DNA of 64,000 bases from Peromyscus leucopus (GCF_004664715.2 NC_051082.1:11417998-11481997), one strand, 5' to 3'; positions 34,746 to 46,525 are shown, numbered from the stretch's first letter. Program-made: numbers and translations. The notes: generated from the letters alone by a model not told the origin.

Positions 34746-35175
34746 CTCTCTAGATTCCTTGGGCACTGCAGCTGCGCACCTAACCTTGAGCTGCTGACAG
34801 CCACGCAGCCACACCCTGGGGGTCCCTGGCTGCCACAGAAGCAGCTGGCTCCTGCTTGTCTGCTCAGCTGTTGCCTGGGTTGGCCAGGCCTCTGGCCGGT
34901 GGGAAGGAGGCAGCTCCCAGGTGGCCACTGGCTCCCTAAAGTGGGTCCTTTGCTCCGTGGCAAGGATGGGAGAGGGCGCAGAGGTGGCCAGCAGCAGTGC
35001 AGGGCTGGAGAGAGGCGCCTGGCTGAGGCTGGACTAACCAGGGTCCTGTTTGGTCTCGCGTCCTTCTCCCATCCCCCACTCGTGTGCTCCCTATGCCCGC
35101 CCCGCACACCTCTGCCTCCCCCTTCACTGTTTAACCCTCTCTGGGTCCTTCTCTCCTCTCTGCCATCTGCCACAG

Positions 35176-35276
35176 AGCCCCCGAAGAAAAAGCGGTCTGC
35201 GGTGTTGGATGGGATCCTGGAGCAGCTGGAAGATGGGGACGACGATGGTGACAGTGAGCAAGCTCTCCAGCTGTGA
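35176..35276 (+). CDS. Rbm19: Rbm19 last coding exon: C-terminal tail and stop
   Basis: Begins after CAG at 35173-35175 with AG, completing the split Glu codon. It then encodes 32 residues, PPKKKRSAVLDGILEQLE followed by an acidic stretch (DGDDDGDSEQ) and ALQL, with stop TGA at 35274-35276. The PPKKKR patch is a plausible nuclear/nucleolar targeting signal. A short predicted helix (LDGILEQLE) precedes the acidic end. This tail with its C-terminal LQL ending is what I remember for vertebrate RBM19 and settles the gene identity. Together the three exons give 108 C-terminal residues (including the two split codons as one full Glu and one partial codon) with no disruption. Confidence 0.95.
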
Positions 35277-36400
35277 GCTAGCACCGCCAGGGTGTGTGGC
35301 TCCGGGGCCCTGGGGCCAGGCAGGGCTCGGCAGGCGGTCTCCCTCGGGTCAGGGTCAAGGGAGACAAAAGCCTGTACCTGGGTGCGAGAACATCGGCTCT
35401 GCAAACTCCTCACCGGTGTCATGTTCAGCAGCTGCTGCCCGGGCACCTGCACTGGGTAACCCACATGAGGTGGCTCCTTATGAGGACACAGACCTGGCGT
35501 CCTCCTCTGAGACGGTGCTCTCCCCACACACACCCGGCTCCTTGTCCCCGAGGAGCAGAGGCTCTGGGATGGATGACGGTGCACACACAGCCGGCGTAGA
35601 GCCCGTGGAAGGAGCAAGCTCCTGTCTGGGAGGGGACTGGCAGCTCAGCCCCGTTCACCGGCCGCCCAGGCCCCAACCAGCCAGGCTCCTGCAGCCGTCT
35701 CGCCCTCTGCAGGACTTGCTGGCCGAAGATGGAGCTAGGGACTCCAGCTCATCACCCAGGGCCCTTCCCAGACCTCCTGAAGCATCACATTCCTAGCCCG
35801 GGTGCCAGGTTCGCAGGCTGAACTGTGTGCCGTCACCACAGCATCTCAAGGCGGAGGCCCTGGGAGCGCTGTCAAGGCCTCACCCCGAGCCAGAGGCATC
35901 GCAAGCTCATCTTTGGCTGGGTACCCTATTACAGCCTCTCCATGAATGTCGATGCGCCAGCAGCCAGAGGAGGACATGGCATCAATCGGGGGGCCGGAGC
36001 CACGGCCCTTTAACCGCTGTCCAGCCCCAGCACCACCACATCCGAGCGTGCAGCTGAAGACCCACATCATTTTGAGTTCAGTGCAGGTGACTGGCATGGT
36101 GGCCTCGGCCAGCCACACCGTGTTCAGCCATCCCACCCAGGAAGACCTGAGAAGACTCTCATCCCACTTCTGAGCTGTCCTCACCACGGGCTGTGGGTGC
36201 TGGACTGGACTCTGAGCCAGGGCACCAGGCCTTCCGACTTTTGTGAGAATCTCGGCCTGTGCGGTTTTGGAGGGAATGAGGTCCTGCTTTTCAGAGTGGC
36301 CTGTACCAAAGCTGGGACCTCACCCTGTGGGTGGGACGGGCACTTTGTTACAGTCCGAGGGCACTGAGAATTAACAATAAAAGTCAGAGCCTAGAGTGGC
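35277..36400 (+). other. Rbm19: Rbm19 3' UTR (approximate end)
   Basis: About 1.1 kb of repeat-free sequence from the stop codon to just past the AATAAA signal. No other canonical AATAAA was seen between the stop and 36376. Frames within it (for example 35050-35796 read through) are not protein-like. The cleavage site is estimated at 15-25 bp after the signal. Confidence 0.75.
36376..36381 (+). terminator. Rbm19: polyadenylation signal AATAAA
   Basis: A canonical hexamer about 1.1 kb after the Rbm19 stop, in the context ACAATAAAAG. It is the first good signal downstream of the last exon and is the likely 3' end of the mRNA. Confidence 0.75.
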
Positions 36401-36759
36401 TCGGCTCCCTCTACCACACATCTCAGATGTCACCCTGCGCCAGCCTCCACCACTGGTGCTGCACAGAGGGGTCACATTGATGCTTGCCACGCCAAGGCTG
36501 GACCATCAGGAACCACGGCCCATGTCGCTATGGGTCATTAAAAGACAGGCTGGGAATTGTCCCTGCCCCACCATTGAAGGTGTGCCCACATGTGACAGAT
36601 AGCCTAGGGCAGAAAGCTGCAGTCTCTGTCACCACCAGCATAAACTTCCCAAAACAGGGTCCACAGGGACCTGGGCACCTATGCTTGACCCTCTGAGTCC
36701 TGGAGCTCAGCAGGCAACTTTTGAGTCCTCCAGCCTCCTGAGTTCAGGTACCTAGCGCC

Positions 36760-36941
36760 CATGCAGAAGCCAGACAAGGTGGTGTGCACCTGTCATCCCT
36801 GATTTTATAGGGTAGAGACAGGCAGGTCGTTAGGGCTTGATGGACAGCCAACCTGACCAATCAGTAAACTCCAGGTTGAGTAAGAGACCCGAGTCCAAAA
36901 AAAGGGAAAAAATGGTGGACAGCATTAAGGAAGACACAGTG

Positions 36942-36991
<50 letters not shown>
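36760..36991 (+). mobile_element. B4-type SINE ending in (CA)n
   Basis: 'gtggtgtgcacctgtcatcc', 'gtagagacaggcaggtcg', 'cagccaacctgaccaatcag', 'actccaggttgagtaagaga' and 'aaggaagacacagtgaa' follow the B4 3' half. A (CA)24 tract at 36943-36991 has grown from its CA-rich tail. Confidence 0.7.
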
Positions 36992-36993
<2 letters not shown>

Positions 36994-37604
36994 AGCTTGT
37001 GGGAGGCCAGTGCCCAGCACAGCTGGAGATCCCAGAAGAGGTGAGTGGAACAAGCCTGGGACCTCACTGAGCCTCACTAGACAGGAGTCTGGGGGTCCAG
37101 CAAGGGCCTGGAGGAGATGGTTTCTGGTCAGCAGCCAAGGGGCAGGAGACTAGACTCATCCCCCACACTGTGGTTCCTCACGCAGAGGCAGGCTGCTGGT
37201 GGCTGGGACATGAATACCCTCATGTTGCTGTCCCTAGGCCTTAGAGTCCTTCCAAGAGCCCAGCTGGGATTCCTGGGCCAGCGTGGAGTTCTGAGATGGA
37301 GCGTGCCGCTGCCCCTGAGCACAGGTTCCGACACCAGCACCCTGGCTCTGGAAGGGCGCCAGCATGTTGTCGCATTCCAGTAGGGGACAGACATCAAAAC
37401 AGCCATCCTATAGCGGATAGGGACATGCCAGAAGCTGGAGAGAAGAGTCAACAGTACCTGACCCACATTCATGCATCAGTCATCAAACCCATCCTAGACC
37501 CGAGGACAAACCCAGGTGCCTCCGTGTCTCTCTTAAGACATGGCATTCCATGCTGGGTGGACTCCAGAGGCTGTCCCAAGCCTTGAGGTGCACACACACA
37601 GGGT

Positions 37605-37820
37605 GCTAGAGATGGTTCAGCAGTTAAAAGAGTGTGCGGCTCTTTCAGGGGACTCAAGTTCGATTCCCAGCAGCCACCCGAAATGAGCCACACTCAAAAC
37701 TGCCACACAACTCCAGCTGCGGAGGATCCGGTGCCCTCTTCCGGCTTCCGCGGGCCCTTGTACTCATGTGGCACACAAAAAGAGACACAGATACACATTA
37801 ATAAAAATAAGTAATTTAAG
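37605..37820 (+). mobile_element. B2-type SINE, full-length-like
   Basis: Starts 'gctagagatggttcagcagt' (tRNA-derived head), then 'ctcaagttcgattcccagca' (B-box region), 'cggtgccctcttccggcttc', and an A/T-rich tail 'acacattaataaaaataag'. Confidence 0.8.
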
Positions 37821-38004
37821 AGATGCTCCCATCGGGTGCCAGACAGCCCTTTCCCCCACATGTCCCCTCACCTCGGCCACCCCCCTGTCCTGATGCAGGG
37901 GATCCACACTCCCCACAGTCCACAGGCCGCCGCTGCTGCTCAGGATAGCTGGGGCAGGATCAGCTGGAGCTGCGCACTCAGGCTTTGCCCAACAGAGCCG
38001 AGCT

Positions 38005-38345
38005 CGGGCTCAACATCTAATTCAATTTGTTCTGCCGAGATTGAAATATGAAATGGTTGCCAGTCAAAACGTTCAAAGGACGGGGAAGGGGGCGGGAGAG
38101 AGCGCCTGCTGGAATTTAAATTTTAATGAAAATGACTTTAACCCTTTGGTAAGGCCTGGAGGAAATGGAGCCCGCGCTCAGGTCCTGGGAATGAAGCCTC
38201 CAGGGTTCTGTCTGCCTGTTCCCTCTCTCTCTCTGCCTCACCAGGAGTAGCTAGGCATCCCCCATCACCACCACCGCCCCTGCAGAAATGCCTTTTAAAG
38301 CCTATTGGGATGCTTGCTTCCTGGTAATATATTCAACCTGCTGCC
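38005..38345. promoter_or_regulatory. candidate conserved noncoding element
   Basis: Three AT-rich cores in otherwise unique sequence: 'catctaattcaatttgttct' near 38014; 'gaatttaaattttaatgaaa' plus 'atgactttaacccttt' near 38113; and 'gcttcctggtaatatattca' near 38316. Almost free of recognisable repeats. A plausible developmental enhancer, but untested. Confidence 0.3.
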
Positions 38346-38619
38346 AGGAGCCCCATTGACATGAGCACCTTCAACTGCCCCCCACGTTTCCCACCCCCTT
38401 CGGGACCACATCAGCCCCACCAGAGCTTATGACACTGTGTTCCCCTTTATTGTCCAGGCTAGTCCTGTACTCCTGGGCTGTTGTGACCCCACCTGCCCAC
38501 CCACCCCATTCTCCAAGTACAGGTCCCCGTGCCCACGCCTTGCTCCGGTCGAAGCAGGAGCCCTTGGGACTTAGTGTGTGAAGTGGTGAGGAGAGGTCCC
38601 CGGTTTCTCTCTCAGAACC

Positions 38620-38810
38620 TCCTAGAGCTCGTTAGGTAAAGGCGTTTGCCGCGAAGCCTGACAATCTGAGTTCAATTCCTGAGACCCACACGATAGAAGG
38701 CAGGAGCGAAGCCCCACAACTTGCCTTCTGACCTTCACACACACGTCCTGTGGCATTCACAACATGGCACTGCCCACCCTACAGTACATGCAGAATTACT
38801 AAATAAATAT
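38620..38810 (+). mobile_element. B3-type SINE
   Basis: 'cgtttgccgcgaagcctgac', 'gagttcaattcctgagaccc', 'acaacttgccttctgacctt' and 'cacacacacgtcctgtggca' follow B3 order, ending in 'actaaataaat'. Confidence 0.75.
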
Positions 38811-39113
38811 GGCATTATTTTAAATAAAAACAATGGCAGTCTAAGGGCCAAATCCAGACACTGTTCACATAAAGTTTTATGCAAACATCACCGTGCCAGC
38901 TGAGACCACGCATCATCTACACAGATTGCTATGGTAGAGCTGAGTCATCATGGCCGATTTTATGGCCACTCTTGCCTAGTCACCAGCATAGACCACCAGA
39001 GCTGAGTCTCAGCTCTATCACATACAGAGTCTATGACTTGGTACTGATTGGTTTCCTGGTGTCTCAGTGTCCTTCCAGGCAATAGCAGGACAGACACAGG
39101 TGGATGGAATGCC

Positions 39114-39514
39114 ATCTTAGTGGTTTCTGTTGCTGCAATGAAATTCCATGACCAAGGTCAACTTGGAGGAAAGGGTCTACTTGGCCTATATTTCCATGTC
39201 GTTCATCATCAAAGGAAGTCACGGGGCAGGAACCTGGAGGCAGGGGCTGATGGAGAGGTCATGGAGGGGTGCTGCTTACTGGCTTGCTCATCATGGCTTG
39301 CTCAGCTTGCTTTCTTATAGAACCCAGGACCACCAGCTCAGGAGTGGCCCCCACCCACCATGGGCTGGGCCCCTCCCCCATCAATCACTAATTAAGAAAA
39401 TGCTCTACAGGCTTGCCTACCACCCCATCAAACGGAGGCATTTTCTCTGTTGGGGTTCCCCACCTCTCAGATGACTCTAGCTTGTGTCACAGTGACATAA
39501 AATTAGCCAGTACA
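39114..39514 (-). mobile_element. rodent medium-reiteration repeat, copy 1 (inverted)
   Basis: The reverse complement of the element at 50168-50598. Shared blocks include 'aggaacctggaggcaggggc', 'ggaggggtgctgcttactgg', 'ctttcttatagaacccagga' and the end 'aaaattagccagtaca'. It is a well-known rodent dispersed repeat; I do not assign the family name. Confidence 0.7.
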
Positions 39515-39679
39515 GATTCGTAAGTCGTGACATGCCGAGAGCTGGGAAAAGGTCCCCAACACACACGCACTATAAAATCCTCTTCTGTTGTTATCCCACC
39601 CCCCAGTGCAAAGACAGTGTTCTCGTCCTGCACACCTGGCAGGCTCCCCCACTTCCTAGAAGCCCTGGGCTGAGGTCGT

Positions 39680-39830
39680 CCCCATGAGTGACAAAATAAA
39701 AGGATCTACAAGTTCATTATAGCATCGCCAGGCACCCAGGATGCCTTTGCCTCTGGCTTCCTTAATAGACCCCACTTCCCCTTAATCGCGTCCTTCCTGA
39801 CAGTGATCCGCTCGGGCCGTGGCGTCCCTG
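39680..39830. promoter_or_regulatory. candidate conserved noncoding element
   Basis: Unique sequence with 'tgacaaaataaaaggatcta' near 39690, 'gttcattatagcatcg' near 39712, and 'ccccttaatcgcgtcc' near 39779. Candidate by composition only. Confidence 0.2.
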
Positions 39831-40249
39831 CCCTGGGCTCAAGCCAACAACAAACACATCCGTCTGTGCAGATGCACACAGCGCAGCTCCTGCCTCCTCC
39901 TGGGAGCACTCGAGAGTCCTCCCTTTCCCACAACTCCGGCTGAAATCACCACCTCCCTGGACATCTGCAGTGCACAGAGTGACTCACTGGAATCATAGGC
40001 GAGAACTGTCACATGGGGGGAAACTGAGGCTGCAGAGATGAGCCAAGCCACTTGTGATGAACATTCCTCTCGGGTCCCACCTCATAGTTGGCTGGATGTT
40101 TCCCAGCTTCCCAAAATAGTTCCTCAGAGGAAGGAAGGTAGGTGTTCCATGGGCGTGGGGCTGTTCAATTAATGGCAAGACCGCCTTCAGGTCACCATAT
40201 CTGGGCCAGGCCTTACAAGCCAAGTGGCCTTCACAGCCACCTGAAGAAA

Positions 40250-40312
40250 TGAGGCTGTTTCCCCACTTGATGGATGAGGAAACTGAGGCTCACACAGGTG
40301 GCGAGCCTTGGC
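40250..40312 (-). mobile_element. MIR relic, antisense
   Basis: 'atggatgaggaaactgaggc' followed by 'tcacacagg' is the reverse complement of the MIR core. Confidence 0.65.
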
Positions 40313-40836
40313 CAGGGTTGGAGGGTGTTGAGCCTCAGCTATACCTCAACTACACCCTCCCAGAAACACCCAACGTGTGTCTCCCATGAGAGTCCAAATC
40401 CTGCCAAGTTGACATGGAGGATGCATAGTGAGAGCTTTTTCTAGAGAAGTCTAGTCCCCTATGGATCCCCGACAACATCAGCTCTGCGCCCCTTCCTGAA
40501 CCACTTAGCCACTGCCACGAAAATGCATAGAGATCACCAAGCCCAGTGGCTCAAGACACAGCGTGTAGTGGAGGGCTGCGGGTGCCTGTCCTTATCTCAG
40601 GTTCATCTTACGTGCCTCTGCCTTTGGCTGCGGGTTCATTAGCTGGCGCTGCAGATCTTGCCTGGCCTCTTCCCCATGTCAGGCCTCATTGCTTGTCTGA
40701 GCTGACTCGGGGTGACCCGGTCCCTCCAGCAGGCCAGCCAGGGGGGAAGTCAGAACGCAAGAGCTTGCTTTAAAACCTCTCGGGTCGAGTTTGCTGTTGC
40801 CCATAAGTCCCAGGGGAAGACCCAGAGTCAGCAGGA

Positions 40837-40930
40837 GGGGCCCGGGGAGAGAACTCAGCGGCAGAGTGCTTGCCTCAAATGCACAGGGCTCTAGGTTCAA
40901 TCTCCAGCATTACTTCAAAAAGAAAAGATT
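40837..40930 (+). mobile_element. ID-type SINE
   Basis: 'gagagaactcagcggcagag', 'tgcttgcctcaaatgcacag' and 'aggttcaatctccagcatta' follow the ID consensus from A box to B box, ending in a short A-rich tail. Confidence 0.75.
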
Positions 40931-41039
40931 TCAGAGTCAGTGGAAAGGGCTGTGTCCACAGGCGGGCGTGGATATGGGGGAGGAAAGACACGAACATTGA
41001 GGTCACGAGTGCCCTCAGTCTCCCACACATTTTAGAGCA

Positions 41040-41300
41040 CCTTTTGCCTATGTCTCTCCTTGGTCACTGCCCTAGAACCAGACCCACTCTGTGGCTCCCC
41101 TGTTCACGCCCACCCTTCCCCAGTTGCAACCCGTCTGCCCTTCACATGTAGACACCACTTCAGAGCAGTGTTCATTGTCCCCGACCACCTCACCTGACCC
41201 CTCGCCACACCATGGTCTGGGGACCCCATCATCTGGCTGTGAGCCCTTTGTAGGACAAAGATGGTGTCTTCTTGCTCCTGCCGTCTCAGGGGCCCCCACG
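41040..41300 (+). mobile_element. L2-type relic, 3' end
   Basis: 'ctgtgagccctttgtaggac' followed by 'aaagatggtgtc' matches the remembered L2 3' motif 'ctgtgagctccatgagggcagggac...gtc'. Upstream text is consistent but decayed. Confidence 0.45.
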
Positions 41301-42954
41301 GCCTTCTGCTGGTACCAAGGCAGATTTCTTACTTACCAATCTGAGGCTTGCCCTGCCCCGCCCAGGAAGGTGTTGGCTAGGCAAGTGGCTTATCTCTCAA
41401 CTTTAGAAGCAGGAGCATTGGTAAGGACCCAGTGGGTGCTCCTCAAGCCCCTGGGGTGTGGGTGGACTTTCCAGCTAATGCTCTCCACTGGCAAGACCTG
41501 GGTTCTGTCTTCCCTTGGCAGTTCATGGGAAGGGGGGCCATCATCCCTACCAGGGTGGCCCGTAAACAGAGCCCTTGCTCTTGGCTCCCCCGGGCAGCTA
41601 AGGGTTGCAAATGGTGCCCATCCCTGGTTGGAAGGTGCCCAGGGACCCCACCAGCCAGATCCAGTTCATCTTATTCCCCCAGACTTGTCCTTTTAGACCC
41701 GAATCCCCCCCAGGGAAAGCTTTGAATTTAAAAAAGCTTCGTCTGGGATGTGGCCTCATTTCTCTGCGTTCTGATTTTTTTTTTTTTCTTGCGATTCCCC
41801 CAGGCCTGGCCGCCCTCACTCTGGAGCCCGACTCAGAGACAGAGGGCCCCCACTTTGCCTGTCTCCCTGATGCTGTGGCCTCGTTTCTGGGGGGGGGGAC
41901 CCTTGAGGAGCCAGCATCTCCCAGCAGGCTGGGTCTGAAAAAACAGTCTCAGATCTGCCTCCTGGTCGCCCTGCTAGGTGAGCATCTGCTGGCCTCTGCC
42001 CTGTACCCACTGGCTCCCAAAGTTCACAGGGTCGTGGATGCTAGGGCAGAGGCAGTTGGTGTTGATTTTCGGGTTTTGTGGGTTTGTTTTTGTTTGTTTT
42101 CTGTCCAGTGTTTTCTTTTATTCTGACCGGGAGAGTGTCAGTTTCTGGAGCAAGCGTCATCCTCTCTCTCAAGAGGAGGCCACACCCAAGAATCCCCATC
42201 CTCAGGTTGTGGAGTTAAGGGCCACATACCACACACCACACACCACACACCACAGTGCAGGCTGGAATCCCCACACTGCCTAGACTCTGATAAGAAGGTC
42301 CCCCAGATCTGCCGCTGCTCCCACACTTGAAGACAGGGAGAGGACCACTCCTTCCAGATGGTTCCAAGGACCCAGAGGATGTTTATCAAGCCAGAACCAA
42401 GTTATCAGGTCCAAGGGAAACATGGCAGCCGTCTCTTCTGCAGAGTTTTGCTGATCGCTGCCCAAAACTAGGCAGTGGACAGTAAGCCAGGGGAAGAAGT
42501 CCAGATTCCCCGTGTCCTCATCCCCGGAGACTAGGGAACTAAGTGACAGATGACACCTGTGTGGCATGTGCCAGGACAGTGTAGCAAGCATGCACAATGG
42601 GGGAGGCCAGCTCCGTGGTGGATCGTTGATTCTGAATTCCAGCCCTGATCCCCAGTAAAAGGAAAAGAACAGTAGAAGACCTGGATAGGGTGGGAGGGCT
42701 GAGCCACCTCTAAAGCAGGGAAAGAGGGGCCACTGATGGGAGAGGCCATGGCTGCCCAGCCCTCTTGGTCATTCTGGCTGGAAGCCCTGGTGCGGCCCCA
42801 CCCCCCAGGTCCTGGCCACTGCAGAGATAGTACGCTGTCGTCAGCCAGGGACCGCTCCCAAGACACCACTGTCCCCCATCTGAGGACTGTGGCAGTGTTT
42901 CAGGGATGCGCGGATCCCCCTGTCATCCTGCAGGCCAGGAGCAGTCACGTGGCA

Positions 42955-43140
42955 GCTGGCTGAGGCCTCAGACGTGTGGGCTCATGAATATCAATCAGGC
43001 CAAGTAATTCACAGAAAGAGGAGTCCAGATTGGCTAATAAGCCATGCTTTCACCCCAACCCGGGCCTGGGGAAGCAGAGCTACAGCGGCGGCGGGCAGGT
43101 GTGGGCATGATACGGCCGGAATTGGAAAGCCAGACAGCCG
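42955..43140. promoter_or_regulatory. candidate conserved noncoding element
   Basis: Unique sequence with 'catgaatatcaatcaggcca', 'agtaattcac' near 43003, and 'ccagattggctaataagcca' near 43025 (a CCAAT-type box, inverted, next to a TAAT core). Candidate only. Confidence 0.25.
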
Positions 43141-43297
43141 AGCTGTAGGCAGGGGTAGGTAGGGGGCCGCCGGGAAGCCTGAGGAGTGGGTGTCCCTCAC
43201 AGGCAGCAGGCTGGGGGCCCCAGCCTAGAGCATCCATAGCTAGAGATGTGAGGAACTGGGTCTGTGCTGGGGAGGGGGTGGGGCTGTGGCCTTCCAG

Positions 43298-43367
43298 GTG
43301 TGTGTGTGTGGTGTGTGTGGTGTGTGGTGTGGGTGTGTGTGTGGTGTGTGTGTGTATGGGTGTGTGT

Positions 43368-43423
<56 letters not shown>
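43298..43423. repeat. (TG)n microsatellite, compound
   Basis: Imperfect TG/GTGG/TATG repeats from 43298, becoming a pure (TG)25 at 43373-43422. Confidence 0.95.
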
Positions 43424-43814
43424 TATTTTGGAGACTGAACCGAGGCCATGTTCCCAGCATCCAGTTAGCATCAGTCATGGGGGAGACTCCCCAGGTCACC
43501 TCTTCCCTAACTGAAAGCCAGGGCCACTGACTCCAAGGCCCCTGGCCACAGTTATGGCATCCACTTGTGTCCCTGAGAAAGAGTTGGGTCATCTGGGCAG
43601 GCTGTTCCAGCAGGCAGGACCTTCACCAAGGGAGGAGGGCAAGGCCTTGGGAGGGTGCTGTCAGAGCCCAGGTCCCTGAGGGTTACCCACCCTCAAACTG
43701 CTCTGAGCACTTCCTGTGACCCTGGAACCCCAGATTCTCACCAAAACCAGGACCCTTGGAGACTCTGTGATCTGATTCACTAGAGGTTTAGTCCTGTTGC
43801 TTACAAAACTCTGA

Positions 43815-43905
43815 CCCTAGGAAAGTTACTGGGTTATCACGTGCCTCAGTTTGTTATGATGTAAATGGGGTCAGAAACACCTCCCCCCTAGACTGACTGA
43901 GCCTG
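43815..43905 (+). mobile_element. MIR relic
   Basis: 'gaaagttactgggttatcac', 'gtgcctcagtttgttatgat' and 'gtaaatggggtcagaaacac' match the MIR core and downstream order. Confidence 0.6.
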
Positions 43906-44154
43906 ATTGAGGTAACCCCCAAGTTATGTGTGTCACCAAACCTCTCTGAACCAAGTCTCCACGTGTAGGGCAGGCTCCAGACACGAGGATGAGACATCTA
44001 AAGCCCCCGGCACATCATAGGCACTGGATGACGCCACCTCCCTCCACCTCTCCCACTAGAGACAAGGCTCTTCCACATCCTTACGTGACGTCATCACTGT
44101 GTACATACATGTCAACCCTTTTCATAAACAGCACCCCATAAACAGGCGCTATAC

Positions 44155-44255
44155 ATGGTTTTATCCTCAGCTCCAGTGACGCATCAGAAAACAGAGAGGC
44201 TAGGGGACTTGCCAGAGACCACACAGCTCGCAAGTCAGCCGGAGTTGGGAGCAGA
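44155..44255 (-). mobile_element. MIR relic, antisense
   Basis: 'ggggacttgccagagaccac' followed by 'acagctcgcaagtcagccgg' is a clear reverse-complement MIR core. Confidence 0.7.
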
Positions 44256-45589
44256 CAACAGTTATATTTTCCACTGTGTACTTCCCTCCTCCCCGCCCCA
44301 GACAGCTTCTGTCTGGCACCTTACAGACCCAGGAATGACACCCTGCCCATTTGGGAAAGCAGGGGCGAGGCTCTGGGAGCTAGAACCTTCTTTCCTAGTG
44401 TACACAGGGAAGGGTATGGCTTCGCTAGGCAGAAATGATGGAACCAGTCTTTCATCTATCGGGGTGCGGTCTGGGTCGGTGGCCCCAGCCCCCCATTGCG
44501 GGGATGAAAGCTATCTCCAGCAGCAGCATGGATGTCCCACCTGCGAGTCCTCACAGAGCATGGTGGGAACCAAAGCAGGCTCAAAAAACGGGGGGATTTA
44601 TTGACGTGACCCAGCTCTGAGACGCAGCGTAGAGGAGACAGAAAGCAAAGTCCCCGCCATGTTCCAGTGGGCGCCGGAAGACGGACTTTCTCAAAGTGAA
44701 ACCATTGCATTGGGCTGGGAGACACCCTGGAGGTCAGAGCAAGGGGAGGGCGCTGCAGGGCCAGGCTTTCCCATGAGGCTGTGCATGATGGCCTCACCGA
44801 TGTGGGATGGTGGCAACTCTGACCTCTTTGGGCTCTATGAGTACAGACAAAGGTGAAGCGTCTCGGGGACCCACAGGAACACAGCAGGCACTCACTAAAG
44901 GAACCAGCAGTGCCCAGCTGGCCACCACGGCTTGCTTTTATCTGCACCTGCAATGAACCTGTGGCCTCCGTGCCTTGGGAATATGGTGGGGACCGCAAGC
45001 GCCTCTGCCTCTAGTCTGAAGCCTCTGGTCCCCCCCACACACACACCCATGTCTGTCTGTCTATCCAGCTAGCAGCTGGAGAGGCCTTGCTCGGCAGGCC
45101 TGGCCGCTGCCACCCGTGAAACCCCGCAGTTTCTCATTTTCCCCTTGAGTGGTTTCTCGGCCTGGCTGGACCCACAGCAGAGGCTGGGATGGAGACCCAG
45201 GCCTGGGGAAGAGGTAATCAAGCCACCTCCCCCCCCCCACTCTCTCCGCCCCGCCCCTCCCCCAGGACAAATGGCCGAACAGTCAGGAAGGGTTGAGGGA
45301 AAGGAATGTACAGGGGCTCACCCTGACTCATCCCCAGAGACAGGATGAAGCCACTAAACAGCAGACCGTGGAGCCCGCTGGAGAACAGCCATGTTGCCCA
45401 GTGAGACACAGGCCGGAAACATGGGCTCCGGTCCCTTGTCTTTGAAAGCATTTTGGTTCATTTTTCTAAACTCGCGTTTGGTCTCCTAATTCTTGCATTG
45501 TTGGGATGCTCAGGTAACCCAGTGAGGCTAACCCTGTGACCCTGTGACCCCAGAGGCCTTGATGCCCACAGCCTACCTGTCCTTGACTC

Positions 45590-45700
45590 TTCTATGAGGT
45601 TCATAGGCTCAGAGAGGTATATAGCTTTGCCCAGGGTCACACAGCTTAGGAAGGGCAGGGTCAGATCTGCTGGACTCCACATCTAGTGCTCTTTCTCGAA
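45590..45700 (-). mobile_element. MIR relic, antisense
   Basis: 'gctcagagaggtatatagct', 'ttgcccagggtcacacagct' and 'tagtgctctttct' follow reverse-complement MIR from core to head. Confidence 0.75.
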
Positions 45701-46047
45701 GATGCTGTGTCAGGTGTGAGGGAGTGATGGACGGCACTGACTTTTCATTCGGTCTCTCTGGGTCGCTTTGTAGCTTCACGGTGGACTGGTGTAGCCACAG
45801 AGCATTCCTGCCTCTGCTGGCTCACACCCGCTGGCTCACACCTGCTGGACCAGTCAGATCACAGTGGAGTAATTCCTGGTCCTGCCATCCACACCCCGCT
45901 CCACTCAGGGCTCGTAGCGCTGGCCCTGGGCATCCAAGCTAGGCTTCGACAGGTCCTGTCTCTTGGAATCTCACATCCTCAAAGACACTCAGTCTACGCC
46001 GTCCCTGCCAACCCTGCCCCTCATCCTCCAGCCTCATGAGAACTAAC

Positions 46048-46117
46048 ATGCTGAGGATGGAACCCAGGGCCTCCTGGCTGACAGACCCCATGCTCTGCCA
46101 CTGAGCCCCACCCAGCC
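46048..46117 (-). mobile_element. ID-type SINE fragment, antisense
   Basis: 'gctgaggatggaacccaggg', 'cctcctggctgac' and 'catgctctgccactgagccc' are the reverse complement of ID. Confidence 0.6.
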
Positions 46118-46454
46118 TGATTCTCTACTCCGTCTTAGCCATGGGGTCATCTTGATGGCCCCCCTCACCCCCACACACAGCTTGGACTTAGCCTCACTGT
46201 ACATCTGTCAAAGACCCTCCGCTCCAGTGTGCCTCCAAGGGAGTCCCACCCTGCAGAATGGGAAGCATGGTCCCCATACCCTATAACTCCAACTGGGTCA
46301 CTGTCTCCGAGCACCTACCAACCTCACACATACTGTAATTTACTGCCCATTCATTCTTCCTCCTCTCTCGTGTCCCATAAAGACAGTGTCTGCTCCCGTG
46401 GTCACTACTGACACCATGGTGCCCAACCCAGGTGCACAGATGGGGAGTGGACGG

Positions 46455-46455
<1 letters not shown>

Positions 46456-46494
<39 letters not shown>
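46456..46494. repeat. (TG)19 microsatellite
   Basis: A pure TG run of about 39 bp. Confidence 0.95.
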
Positions 46495-46496
<2 letters not shown>

Positions 46497-46525
46497 GGTC
46501 TTTTTTCATCGTGTACCTCTTGCCC

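Larger units (their letters stand above)
22504..35175 (+). other. Rbm19: Rbm19 last intron (12,672 bp, phase 1)
   Basis: Bounded by GTAGGA at 22504 and an acceptor ending CAG at 35173-35175. It contains a hAT relic, MIR and L2-type relics, a CA array of about 400 bp and candidate noncoding elements. No extra exon was recognised. The large antisense frames at 33091-34014 and 34607-35617 show no domain or homology that I know. Confidence 0.9.

Noticed and set aside
34607..35617. 336-aa open frame on the - strand
   Set aside because: Antisense shadow of the last coding exon and 3' UTR; overlaps an L2/MIR relic; no domain recognised.
35050..35796. 248-aa + strand frame overlapping the last exon
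   Set aside because: It is in a different frame from the Rbm19 tail and spans intron, exon and 3' UTR.
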